A stretch of 64,000 nucleotides of DNA from Sphingobacterium sp. B16(2022) (GTDB taxonomy: Bacteria > Bacteroidota > Bacteroidia > Sphingobacteriales > Sphingobacteriaceae), in assembly GCF_012030425.1 (NCBI RefSeq), contig NZ_JAAUVN010000001.1, positions 2,294,001 through 2,358,000 of the forward strand. Direction: 5' to 3'. Below, in pieces: positions 17,058-25,733 of the stretch. A program made the position numbers and the translations under genes. The notes beneath the pieces are model-generated. The model saw nothing but the letters and a program-made list of their open reading frames with translations, was not told where the DNA came from and made no database searches. Position 1 is the first letter of the stretch. Each line of letters starts with the position of its first letter.

Positions 17058-18017
17058 ATGATTATAAAAGCAAAGATAAAACAACATAATGAATGGCTAT
17101 TTTGGGAAGAGCTTCCTGAGATCAGCTCGATCAATACCATTTTATCCGAAAAGCATATTGCAATCAATAAAAGCCCGATAAATATCAGTACCTATCAGAT
17201 CCTGAGCAGAGGCTTGTTTGTGCTCTGCGCGGATATGCGTGTTTCAGCTCCTGTAGATATTATCTCGGAGATAGAAGGCGAAGCTGTCGTGAGCCAATTT
17301 ATCCTCAGTAAATCAGAATCTGCGCATGGATTTACTTTCAGTAAACATAACATACGTTACATTCCTTCTCTTTACGAAGAGCATCCGATTCAGAGCAATC
17401 AGGACTTCCTGTATTTTATGGTCATCATGACACCTGAACTCTATCAGAATATGATCAGCATACATACGCCACTTCATTTGGAATTCAAAGAAAAGATGAA
17501 GGAAAAGAAAGTGATCTCCATTGTCGAAGAAGATCTTTTTGTTACCACAGAAATGAAGGGGATCATTGATAGTATTCGTACCACGACAAATAAAAATGAA
17601 TTGAAGCAGATATTTGTCAATGCGCGCATTCTCGAACTCATCATGCTTCAGTTTGAACAGTTCAGTTTCATCAGCGATAAACTTACGGATCTTTTAAAGA
17701 TCGAAGATGTTCAAAAACTGGAAGAGGCACAGCGGATCCTTCGCAATAATTTTGTCAATCCGCCAACACACAAGCAATTATCAAAATTAGTACTATTGAA
17801 TGAGTTTAAACTTCGCAATGGCTTTAAACAACATTTTGGTACTACCATTTACAACTACATCACACGTATCCGAATGGAGGAGGCAAAACGTCTGATTTTA
17901 AATGAAAACAAAAACATGTATGAGGTGAGTACGATCGTGGGTTTTAAACATCAGGCTAGCTTTACACATGCATTTAAAAAATATTACGGCTTACTCCCTT
18001 CAGAAATAAGCCGTTAA
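17058..18017 (+). CDS. AraC family transcriptional regulator of the heme locus
   Basis: The 319-residue protein carries a C-terminal AraC/XylS DNA-binding domain of two helix-turn-helix motifs (about residues 220-319: HKQLSKLVLLNEFKLRNGFK and VSTIVGFKHQASFTHAFKKY). The N-terminal 200 residues resemble the sensor part of PchR-type regulators, which bind siderophores or respond to iron. It ends 8 bp from the convergent HmuV-HmuS gene, and candidate binding repeats lie upstream of the heme receptor. The likely role is activation of heme uptake; the ligand is unknown. Confidence 0.82.
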   Translation: MIIKAKIKQHNEWLFWEELPEISSINTILSEKHIAINKSPINISTYQILSRGLFVLCADMRVSAPVDIISEIEGEAVVSQFILSKSESAHGFTFSKHNIRYIPSLYEEHPIQSNQDFLYFMVIMTPELYQNMISIHTPLHLEFKEKMKEKKVISIVEEDLFVTTEMKGIIDSIRTTTNKNELKQIFVNARILELIMLQFEQFSFISDKLTDLLKIEDVQKLEEAQRILRNNFVNPPTHKQLSKLVLLNEFKLRNGFKQHFGTTIYNYITRIRMEEAKRLILNENKNMYEVSTIVGFKHQASFTHAFKKYYGLLPSEISR

Positions 18018-18024
18018 TTTACTT

Positions 18025-19854
18025 TTATACCTTTTGACCTTGCAATAGCGAACGCCATGATTCTAATTCAGGAATACCCGGTTTTCGTTTCCCAAAAAGT
18101 TGAACAATTAGATTTCCCTGCTTGTCGTAAACTTCCAATGCGTTTACATCACCATCCGTAGAAGGTTTTCTAACCTGCCATATTTGGTCAATCGCATCCA
18201 TATTAAGATGCAGATTAAACTGTGGATCTAGTACATTAAACCAATTCTCCATAGTTACAAGTTTCTTGATCAATCCCGAATGTATCTGAATACAGCCTTT
18301 ATTGCTAACAAAAACCATGACAGGAACTTCCTGTTCTGAAGCCTGGTTTAAGATTTCTGTAAATCGCTCTAATGGCAATTGCTCTGCGAAACCAGAAGGT
18401 GCCAGACGTAATGCCTGTGTCCGCTGTAAGCTATATTTACGTAAAATACCAAAGAATTCATGGCTATCCTTCATATTCAGCCAATCTGACTGAAAACTAT
18501 CGACAGCAATTTCCGTATCTGGAATGGAGATATCGCTTAAAACTGCGGGAATATTGATTGTAAAATACGTCTGGTCTGCAGCACGATAAGAATTTACAAG
18601 TTCTTCATAAACAGCAATCGGATTAGAGTCTTTGGTCAAATAAACTTTATGAACAGCTAATCCCGCTTTATCAAAGAACTGGATACTCAAAAGATCTTTA
18701 ACTTTTACAGCAAATGCATAAGCCCAATTCTGAATAAAAACGCGTAGGTCAATATCATCATTATGAAATAATACGACATGCCCCTCATTGGAAGGTGTGG
18801 GATACGTTCCTTTTCTTTCATGAACACATGCATCATTACGTGTCAAAGCCATAACATGCCCTAAGCGCGGTAATTCCTGCAAAATAGCCCAAATATCATC
18901 CTTAAGTAACACCACATCATCTGACAATTGTGTCAATAGAAGCTGTGCTTCACTTACCTTAAGTGCTTTTGCACAGTCGTAAATCCTTGCCTTAGGATTA
19001 TCTTTTTTATAATTTTCGTACTTTTCTTTTAATTCCATCGCCAGTTCATGTTTATAATTTGAATTAAATTTTGCTGCTGAATAATGTACTGTACAGGTTT
19101 GTACAGACGGTGTCAGCGTAGCCATATCAGTACTCACTTTTGTTTGTACACCAAATATAGCATATATATTTTCAGGCTTGAGCACTTCAATAGGAGCTCC
19201 CTCCCACCATTTCCTACCCGATTTGAGCATCAATACACGATCGGCATACTGTGCAACAAGATTCAGTTCATGTAATATGGCAACAACACTAAATCCAACA
19301 GCAGTCAAAGCTTTCGCAATGGCTAATGTTTGATGTTGAAATTGGATATCCATACTCGCTACAGGCTCATCTAATAATAACAAAACGTCTTTCTGGTCCC
19401 ACACCTGTGCCAATACCCTTGCAAAATGAACACGTTGCTGCTCTCCACCCGACAGTTGCTGTATTTTTCTATCGCCCAGATGTTCGACTTCACAGATACG
19501 CATACACTCTGCTATAGCCACGTCGTGTTGCTCCTGAGATGCTTTCAAATGATAGCGTCCCATACGGACGACCTCCTCGACAGTAAACGCCATAGCCATA
19601 CTATTGGACTGGTGTAGGAAAGCTCTCGCATAAGCAAGTTCTTTCAATGAGTAAGAACGAAGTGGTTTGCCTTTAAACAATATTTCTCCCTTTGCAGGTT
19701 TCAGATCGGAAGCCAACATACGTAACAAAGATGTTTTTCCGGCTCCATTTGCTCCTACAATTGCGTAAAATTCGCCTTTTTGAATAGAGATATCAATATC
19801 CCTTAAAATGGGACGCCCTTTGATTTCGTATGATAGTGATTGTACTTGTAGCAT
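18025..19854 (-). CDS. Heme ABC transporter ATPase fused to a hemin-degrading factor (HmuV-HmuS)
   Basis: One 609-residue chain contains two functions. Residues 1-250 are an ABC ATPase of the HmuV/FecE group: Walker A GANGAGKT (34-41), signature LSGGEQQRV (134-142), Walker B LLLLDEP (158-164) and the switch His in AILHELN. Residues 272-609 match the cytoplasmic heme-handling protein HmuS/HemS/ChuS with its two internal halves; visible motifs are TRNDACVHERKGTY, FFDKAGLAVHKVYLT, MKDSHEFFGIL (His465, probable heme ligand by analogy with ChuS) and NKGCIQIHSG. These are normally separate proteins, so the fusion would couple import to heme release or storage. It follows the permease gene by 3 bp. 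Confidence 0.87.
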   Translation of the reverse strand: MLQVQSLSYEIKGRPILRDIDISIQKGEFYAIVGANGAGKTSLLRMLASDLKPAKGEILFKGKPLRSYSLKELAYARAFLHQSNSMAMAFTVEEVVRMGRYHLKASQEQHDVAIAECMRICEVEHLGDRKIQQLSGGEQQRVHFARVLAQVWDQKDVLLLLDEPVASMDIQFQHQTLAIAKALTAVGFSVVAILHELNLVAQYADRVLMLKSGRKWWEGAPIEVLKPENIYAIFGVQTKVSTDMATLTPSVQTCTVHYSAAKFNSNYKHELAMELKEKYENYKKDNPKARIYDCAKALKVSEAQLLLTQLSDDVVLLKDDIWAILQELPRLGHVMALTRNDACVHERKGTYPTPSNEGHVVLFHNDDIDLRVFIQNWAYAFAVKVKDLLSIQFFDKAGLAVHKVYLTKDSNPIAVYEELVNSYRAADQTYFTINIPAVLSDISIPDTEIAVDSFQSDWLNMKDSHEFFGILRKYSLQRTQALRLAPSGFAEQLPLERFTEILNQASEQEVPVMVFVSNKGCIQIHSGLIKKLVTMENWFNVLDPQFNLHLNMDAIDQIWQVRKPSTDGDVNALEVYDKQGNLIVQLFGKRKPGIPELESWRSLLQGQKV

Positions 19855-19857
19855 AAA

Positions 19858-20892
19858 CTAGATTTTATTCTTGTCTCTGATCAGGATAAATAAGAAAACT
19901 GGAGTACCCAATAATGCTGTAATAACCCCAATAGGAAGTTCCAATGGCTGAATAATTAAGCGGGAAAGCAGATCAGCAAGTGTGAGGACCAATGCTCCGG
20001 CAATACTTGATGCCACGAGCACGTAACGATTATCAACACCACCAATCAACCGGATTGCATGCGGCACTAATAAACCCACGAAGCTGATAACTCCGGAAAA
20101 TGCAACAGCTGCTCCTACTGCCAATGTTGAAAACAAAATAACAACAATTTTCAACCGGCTTGTATTGACGCCCATCATTTCAGCTTGAGATTCTCCTAAA
20201 GCAAAAACATTCAATTGTTTCGCAAAAAGAGGTAGAATAACTAAAGAAATCAAGACACAGGGATACAATACTTTAATATTTTCCCATGATGCTCCCGCTA
20301 AACTGCCCAATGACCAAAAGGTGATGGAACGTAATTGTTGTTCAGTTGCTAAATAACTCAATAATCCCGTTAAGGCTCCTGCAAATGCATTCATAGCAAC
20401 ACCTGCTAAAAGCATGGTTGCAATATGAGATTTCCCATTGTTCATGGATATACGATAAACAATAAGCACTGTCAATGTTGCTCCTAAAAACGCGGCAAAT
20501 GCCAGAACGTAATAACCCAGGCTTGCAGAAATCATGGGAAGTAACAAGCCTTCGAAAGAGATAACGAGTGCGGCAAAAAAAGAAGCGCCTGAAGAAATTC
20601 CCATTAAGCCAGGTTCCGCTAATGGATTTCGAAATATACCTTGGATAGCTGCTCCACTGATTCCTAAAGCTGCACCAACTGCAATTCCCATTAGAATTCT
20701 AGGTAATCGTATTTGCTCCAAGACATTCACAGTCAGCTCATCAATACCTGATGAAGCTTTAAGACCTATCTTATGTAACAGTATAGAGCAAACATCCCAA
20801 AAGGAAACCGAAATCGATCCCATCCCTAATGAAAATATGACTACGATAATAAGTAATATGCTGAGTAGCGTGTAAATTAAGGTATTTTTCAT
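19858..20892 (-). CDS. hmuU: Heme ABC transporter permease (FecCD/BtuC family)
   Basis: The 344-residue protein has about ten membrane helices and the FecCD-family motifs LPRILMGIAVGAALGISGAA, NPLAEPGLMGISSGA and GVISFVGLLVPHAIRL, followed by GVITALLGTPVFLFIL near the end. It forms the inner-membrane channel of the heme importer with the fused ATPase encoded 3 bp downstream. It lies 8 bp behind the periplasmic binding protein gene. Confidence 0.9.
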   Translation of the reverse strand: MKNTLIYTLLSILLIIVVIFSLGMGSISVSFWDVCSILLHKIGLKASSGIDELTVNVLEQIRLPRILMGIAVGAALGISGAAIQGIFRNPLAEPGLMGISSGASFFAALVISFEGLLLPMISASLGYYVLAFAAFLGATLTVLIVYRISMNNGKSHIATMLLAGVAMNAFAGALTGLLSYLATEQQLRSITFWSLGSLAGASWENIKVLYPCVLISLVILPLFAKQLNVFALGESQAEMMGVNTSRLKIVVILFSTLAVGAAVAFSGVISFVGLLVPHAIRLIGGVDNRYVLVASSIAGALVLTLADLLSRLIIQPLELPIGVITALLGTPVFLFILIRDKNKI

Positions 20893-20900
20893 TACAGCAA

Positions 20901-21752
20901 CTATTTTCCAAATAATTTTTCGTGCAACTGCTGTATCGCCTGTGGTAAACGCATACTGAAACCATTTAACAAGGATGCATCCATAGCAATTACTCTTTTA
21001 TTTTTACCTGCTGTAGTTAAGTTAACACCTGGTAACTTCAAAATAGCTTCTTTTCCTCCTAAACTGGACATCCCAAAATCAAATAACAAAATAACTTCCG
21101 GATTGGCCTGAACTAAAGCTTCTGTATTATATGTTTTGTATCCTGTAAAACCTTTCATCACATTTTGAGCACCGGCTAACTTGATTACCGCATCAACGGC
21201 AGTTCCTGAACCAGATACACTCATTGCTCCTGCCCCACGTGCATATACAAACATCATTTTAGTTGCTTTACTCGATTTCCCCTTCGCAATTGCCGACTTT
21301 AGATCTTTCGATAATTGATCTGCAACCTGATTTCCCTTTGTAGTAACATTTAAAGATTGTCCTACTTTGCGAACCAATCCTGTTAATCCTGCCTCAGAAA
21401 ATTCCTGTTTAAACAAAACACATGAAATATTTAAGGTCTTAAATTGCGCCAATACAGCCGCACTGACCTCTCCTTCAAAACCTAGTACGATATCTGGACG
21501 AAATGAAGCAATTCCTTCAGCCGTAATTGATCTGTTTTTGCTCACTTTAGGAATCTCTTTCACATAACTTGGATAATCGCTTGTCACATCAACAGCCACT
21601 AGATTAGCACCTAGCCCTAATGCATCAACAATTTCCGTCAAACTTCCACTTAAGGAAACAATTCTTTTTGGCGTGTTGCCCTGTGCTATAGCTACTGTAT
21701 AGCTAGACCATAAAATGATGACAAGCGCAAAATTATTTAATATTTTCTTCAT
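20901..21752 (-). CDS. hmuT: Periplasmic heme-binding protein (HmuT-like)
   Basis: The 283-residue protein has a signal peptide ending at IAQG and the class III binding-protein fold: RIVSLSGSLTEIVDALGLG, AVDVTSDYP, IASFRPDIVLGF and MMFVYARGAGAMSVSGSGTA. The YARGAGAMSVSGSGT segment is typical of the HmuT subgroup. It hands heme to the HmuU permease encoded next. It is the first gene of the minus-strand import operon and is divergent from the TonB receptor gene; the roughly 290 bp between them hold the regulatory sites. Confidence 0.88.
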   Translation of the reverse strand: MKKILNNFALVIILWSSYTVAIAQGNTPKRIVSLSGSLTEIVDALGLGANLVAVDVTSDYPSYVKEIPKVSKNRSITAEGIASFRPDIVLGFEGEVSAAVLAQFKTLNISCVLFKQEFSEAGLTGLVRKVGQSLNVTTKGNQVADQLSKDLKSAIAKGKSSKATKMMFVYARGAGAMSVSGSGTAVDAVIKLAGAQNVMKGFTGYKTYNTEALVQANPEVILLFDFGMSSLGGKEAILKLPGVNLTTAGKNKRVIAMDASLLNGFSMRLPQAIQQLHEKLFGK

Positions 21753-21932
21753 ATAATTTGTTCATTTATGAAGAACAAAAATGGGCTTATTTAAACTAAT
21801 TACAAATAAAGAGTTCTGTTTGCAATACGCTTACACTAATACACAAGAATAGACATAAACAACTTAAATACTCTGGTTAACAATAAATTAACTAAACAGC
21901 AGGGATCATTATGTCATTTAAATAATATCATA

Positions 21933-21962
21933 TTGCACAAAAATTAATACGCTTTGCACAAA
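21933..21962 (+). promoter_or_regulatory. Direct repeats TTGCACAAA, probable AraC-type activator site
   Basis: TTGCACAAA occurs at 21933-21941 and 21954-21962, exactly 21 bp apart (two helical turns), the same-face spacing used by AraC proteins. A -7-like sequence AAACTTTG (21985-21992) follows 22 bp after the second copy, so a bound activator would contact the -33 region of the receptor promoter. A degenerate related stretch (TTGCAATACGC) lies at 21820 on the hmuT side. Confidence 0.5.
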
Positions 21963-22042
21963 TCAAAATACACAATGCATAAATAAACTTTGGCATTTTA
22001 TGGAGATACTTGCATTATTATTTAGAATTATTACAAATAACT

Positions 22043-24412
22043 TTGAAGACAACACACTATCTATGCCTGCTATTTAGTTTTCTTTTTCTAATCGGGAAAA
22101 GCAATTCAGTGCTTGCACAACAGAATGCGCAATTTCAGGGGCTTATTGTGGATGAATTACAAAGACCGTTGGCAGATGTTAGTATTTTAATCGAACCAGA
22201 CCGATCTACGACAAAAACAGATAATCGGGGAAATTTCATAGTCAAAAAATTATATGCCGGAACATATACTTATACTTTAAGTGCAATTGGATATGAAACC
22301 TTAACTGGCTCTATTGAGTTGATCGCAAAAGATAAGCAGCTACATCGCTTCCAGCTTCATAAATCGAATCAAGTTTTAGATGAAGCATTGGTTACGCAAG
22401 AGATTCAAAACCGTCCAACATTAATTGATCCTAAGAACTCTGCTATGCCGGTTACTATTATCGACAGGAAGGCAATTGAACTTATGGGGAGTAGACGTTT
22501 GGACGAGGTCTTAAAAGAACAGACAGGTATTGCTATTGTTAACAATACTGCTGGCGGTAACCGTTCTGTAGGTGTGCAGCTGCAGGGATTCTCTAGTGAA
22601 TACGTCATGATCCTTATTGACGGACAGCCGATGCTCGGCAGAAGTTCCGGTAACTTTGACTTATCACGTATTTCGGTAACAAATATAGAACGTATAGAGA
22701 TTATCAAAGGGGCTTCTTCTTGTCTTTATGGGAGTGATGCACTGGGAGGAGCGATCAATATCATCACCCGTTTAGGTAAAGTAACTCCTCAAATGCATGC
22801 AAATATTAACTATGGAAGCTTCAACGTATTGGATGCAACTTTAGAGGGTGAGACTTCCTTTAATAAAAATAGAGGAACAGCTTTACTATCTACGAATTAC
22901 TACCGTACGGATGGTTTTAATACAAACAAAAAATTTCAGTCAAGCGGAACCACAGTCCCACCCTACCAAACTTTTTCCATCCAGGGAAAAGTAAGACATC
23001 AATTGAAAGATAATCAGCATTTCATTGGCGCTTCAGGGCGTTATAACTATCGCCAATCCGATATGCACCGTGGTTACGGACAAGATTTCAGCACGCTAGA
23101 TCAACAAAAAGAGACTGACATCAATGCTTCATTGTTCTACGATAGCCGTTGGAATGAACGCTGGAAATCACTTTCTACCTATTACGTATCGCATTATCAA
23201 TCCGATAATAAAGTAACAGCACAGCAAAACAATGCCAATTTAGCTTCAGACAATTTCACACAGATGGTCCATCGTCTGGAACAACAATTTGCTTATCAGT
23301 CAGAAGGCTTAAATGTGACTATGGGACTAGGTGGAGCTATAGAAGCTATGGATCTTGCTGAAAATTTTGACAACAAAAATCAGAAGAACTTCTTTTTATA
23401 TTCCCAAGCGAATAAAACAATCGGAGAAAAAACCACTGTTGTTGCAGGATTGCGCTATGACCAGACAGACAATTACGGAGGGCGATTAAACCCAAGTTTA
23501 GGTGTGACCTATCAATTACTGCCTCAGCTTGCTTTGAAAACAGGTATAGGAACTGGATTTAAAGCTCCTGACTTCAAGACCCGTTATCAAGTGTTTTACA
23601 ACCCTGCTGCCAATTACTACGTTATCGGCAATGAAGTTTTAAACAGTACTCTGGATGAAATGGATGCCGCAGGACAAATTTCTGAACGTCGCAATTACAT
23701 CATCAATCAACTTGATGGTAACTTAAAAGCCGAGCACAACACCTCAATCAATGCAGGTTTGACCTGGAAGCCGTTAACGAATACAACAGTAGAAGTCAAT
23801 GTATTTCGTCATCAGCTTAAAAATCAAATCAATAGTATACAGGTTGCTACAGGTATGCAAAACATGGCGATTTATTCGTATCAAAATTTACCAAAGTCAG
23901 TCAATAAAGGATTTGACATATCTTTTTCTACTCGGGTGTTAGAAAAAATCACAATCAATGCAGGTTATCAATACCTGATTGCGAAAGATATGAGTGTTGT
24001 TGACAGCATAAAACAAGGGAATTGGCCATTTAATACCTTAAGAGATCCAAAGACCGGAGAGACATTTACGCCAACATCAAAAGACTACTGGGGCTTAGAA
24101 AACAGATCAAGACATCAATTCAACATAGGTGCAATTTATCAAGCTCCTTGGAATCTGACAATAAATGCACGTGCTAACTACAGAGGGAAGTATGCATTTT
24201 CAGATGCAAATGGCAATCATTTTATTGATCGTTTTGACACATTTGTCAATCAGCATATTCTCTATAATGCAACTATTGAAAAAAAGTTTGACAAACTTCC
24301 TTTAACTGTCCGGGTGACTGGAGAAAATCTCGGAAACTATATTAATTATTTAATTCCAGGCCAAATTGGTCGAAGTTTATCCTTTGGCCTATCCTACAGA
24401 TTAATAAAGTAA
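22043..24412 (+). CDS. TonB-dependent outer-membrane heme receptor
   Basis: The protein begins with a signal peptide (KTTHYLCLLFSFLFLIGKSN to VLAQQ), then a carboxypeptidase-like regulatory domain (FQGLIVDELQRPLADVSILI), a plug domain (IELMGSRRLDEVLKEQTG, GSDALGGAINII) and a beta-barrel ending in an aromatic-containing LSFGLSYRLIK. It imports heme or heme-protein cargo across the outer membrane using TonB. No ATG is available in frame; TTG 22043 starts the protein at a good signal peptide, while TTG 22010 would add 11 residues. The downstream HmuY and heme oxygenase genes define the substrate as heme. Confidence 0.85.
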   Translation: MKTTHYLCLLFSFLFLIGKSNSVLAQQNAQFQGLIVDELQRPLADVSILIEPDRSTTKTDNRGNFIVKKLYAGTYTYTLSAIGYETLTGSIELIAKDKQLHRFQLHKSNQVLDEALVTQEIQNRPTLIDPKNSAMPVTIIDRKAIELMGSRRLDEVLKEQTGIAIVNNTAGGNRSVGVQLQGFSSEYVMILIDGQPMLGRSSGNFDLSRISVTNIERIEIIKGASSCLYGSDALGGAINIITRLGKVTPQMHANINYGSFNVLDATLEGETSFNKNRGTALLSTNYYRTDGFNTNKKFQSSGTTVPPYQTFSIQGKVRHQLKDNQHFIGASGRYNYRQSDMHRGYGQDFSTLDQQKETDINASLFYDSRWNERWKSLSTYYVSHYQSDNKVTAQQNNANLASDNFTQMVHRLEQQFAYQSEGLNVTMGLGGAIEAMDLAENFDNKNQKNFFLYSQANKTIGEKTTVVAGLRYDQTDNYGGRLNPSLGVTYQLLPQLALKTGIGTGFKAPDFKTRYQVFYNPAANYYVIGNEVLNSTLDEMDAAGQISERRNYIINQLDGNLKAEHNTSINAGLTWKPLTNTTVEVNVFRHQLKNQINSIQVATGMQNMAIYSYQNLPKSVNKGFDISFSTRVLEKITINAGYQYLIAKDMSVVDSIKQGNWPFNTLRDPKTGETFTPTSKDYWGLENRSRHQFNIGAIYQAPWNLTINARANYRGKYAFSDANGNHFIDRFDTFVNQHILYNATIEKKFDKLPLTVRVTGENLGNYINYLIPGQIGRSLSFGLSYRLIK

Positions 24413-24416
24413 AAAG

Positions 24417-25136
24417 ATGAAATTATCCATAAAAATACTCTTTTATAGTTGCATAGCAACAGTGTTTACTTCATGTTTTAAACCCAACATTGAGCCAGAC
24501 ATCTTAGCCGACGGAAAAAGTACGATCATAAAAGATCTTGCTGGTGATGTAAATGCTTATGTCGGAGCAGGTGTCGGTGGCGGAAACCCCAAAGAAACAA
24601 GAGACTTTTATACTTTCCTATTTCGGTTTTCAGATCAAAACCAGACTTGGTTAAAAAATCATACCGATTCGGTAACGAACTTTGCAAAAACAGATTGGGA
24701 TCTTGCCTTTACAGGACAATACAATGGAACAATTTTTATAAATGATGGAACGATGGAAAATAATCCCGCTTACGGAAATCCATCAAGACACCGAGTTGTA
24801 CTGATTAAAAAGCCATATGACCAGGTCGATTCTGCTCCTGAGGATATTGAATTTGAAAACTCAAAGATAAATGCATTCGGTATTATTATGGATGCCGAGT
24901 CGTCAGGCTGGTATGATTATAATATACAGCGTCATCTGGTACAGGCCATGCCTGACCGCACCTATGTCATCCGTTTAAGTAATGGGAAATATGTCAAGCT
25001 ACAAATGATCAGTGTATATCAGGGTATTCACAATTTTACGCCGATTACTGACCTTTACTGGCCTGCCCCCTACTTTACTTTCCGATATTTCATACAAGAA
25101 GATGGAACAAAAAATTTAAAAACGAGTAATTTATAA
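24417..25136 (+). CDS. HmuY family heme-binding lipoprotein
   Basis: The 239-residue protein has a lipobox FTSC (Cys20) and, near the end, the HmuY-family signature RTYVIRLSNGKYVKLQ. HmuY proteins are surface hemophores that take heme from host proteins and pass it to a TonB receptor. The gene begins 4 bp after the receptor stop codon, so the two are co-expressed. The heme-ligand residues vary in this family (His or Met pairs), and I cannot assign them without an alignment. Confidence 0.85.
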   Translation: MKLSIKILFYSCIATVFTSCFKPNIEPDILADGKSTIIKDLAGDVNAYVGAGVGGGNPKETRDFYTFLFRFSDQNQTWLKNHTDSVTNFAKTDWDLAFTGQYNGTIFINDGTMENNPAYGNPSRHRVVLIKKPYDQVDSAPEDIEFENSKINAFGIIMDAESSGWYDYNIQRHLVQAMPDRTYVIRLSNGKYVKLQMISVYQGIHNFTPITDLYWPAPYFTFRYFIQEDGTKNLKTSNL

Positions 25137-25154
25137 AATTAATAAGCAAATATC

Positions 25155-25715
25155 ATGTTAAACTTAAAAATCAAAGAAGCCACAAAAAATGGCCATCAAG
25201 AGTTAGAAAAAAATGTTATTTTTAAATTGAAGGCTATTGAAAATAACTTAGATTATGCAGACGTATTGAAATATTTCTATGCTTATTTTAATGCTGCAGA
25301 AGGAAACATTGAAGCGGCATTACCAGCAAGCTTAGCGTCTTACTATGCCACACGCAGAAATGCATCACATGTTGCCAAAGATATCATTGAACTAGGTGGT
25401 AGTTTAGAAAACTTACCTGAAGTTGTGTTACCGACGATCAGCACAAAAAACCAAGCTATCGGTGCTCTTTATGTACTAGAGGGATCTATCATGGGCGGGC
25501 CACATATTGTCAAAATGCTTCAACATAGAGGTATCAATTCGGGATTTAACTTTTTTAATGGTTATGGTGACCAATCAATGGAAAAATGGGCGGAGTTTAC
25601 TGCAATAATCAATGCAGAAGTTGCCGAAAATGACGAGCAAGAAGCTATCGATGCTGCATTAGCGACATTTGAAGCATTTACCAATACATTTAATTCAAAA
25701 GCAGTTATCTCGTAA
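25155..25715 (+). CDS. Heme oxygenase (biliverdin-producing)
   Basis: The 186-residue all-helical protein opens heme to biliverdin, CO and free iron in the cytoplasm. The proximal His is in KNGHQELE (His14), and the distal glycine-rich helix is LYVLEGSIMGGPHIVKML. The length matches bacterial HmuO/HemO enzymes. It is the third gene of the receptor operon and supplies the iron-release step for imported heme. The window also encodes an HmuS-like domain, so there may be two ways to handle heme. The electron donor is not obvious nearby. Confidence 0.88.
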   Translation: MLNLKIKEATKNGHQELEKNVIFKLKAIENNLDYADVLKYFYAYFNAAEGNIEAALPASLASYYATRRNASHVAKDIIELGGSLENLPEVVLPTISTKNQAIGALYVLEGSIMGGPHIVKMLQHRGINSGFNFFNGYGDQSMEKWAEFTAIINAEVAENDEQEAIDAALATFEAFTNTFNSKAVIS

Positions 25716-25733
25716 TTTTAAATCCGTGTAATC

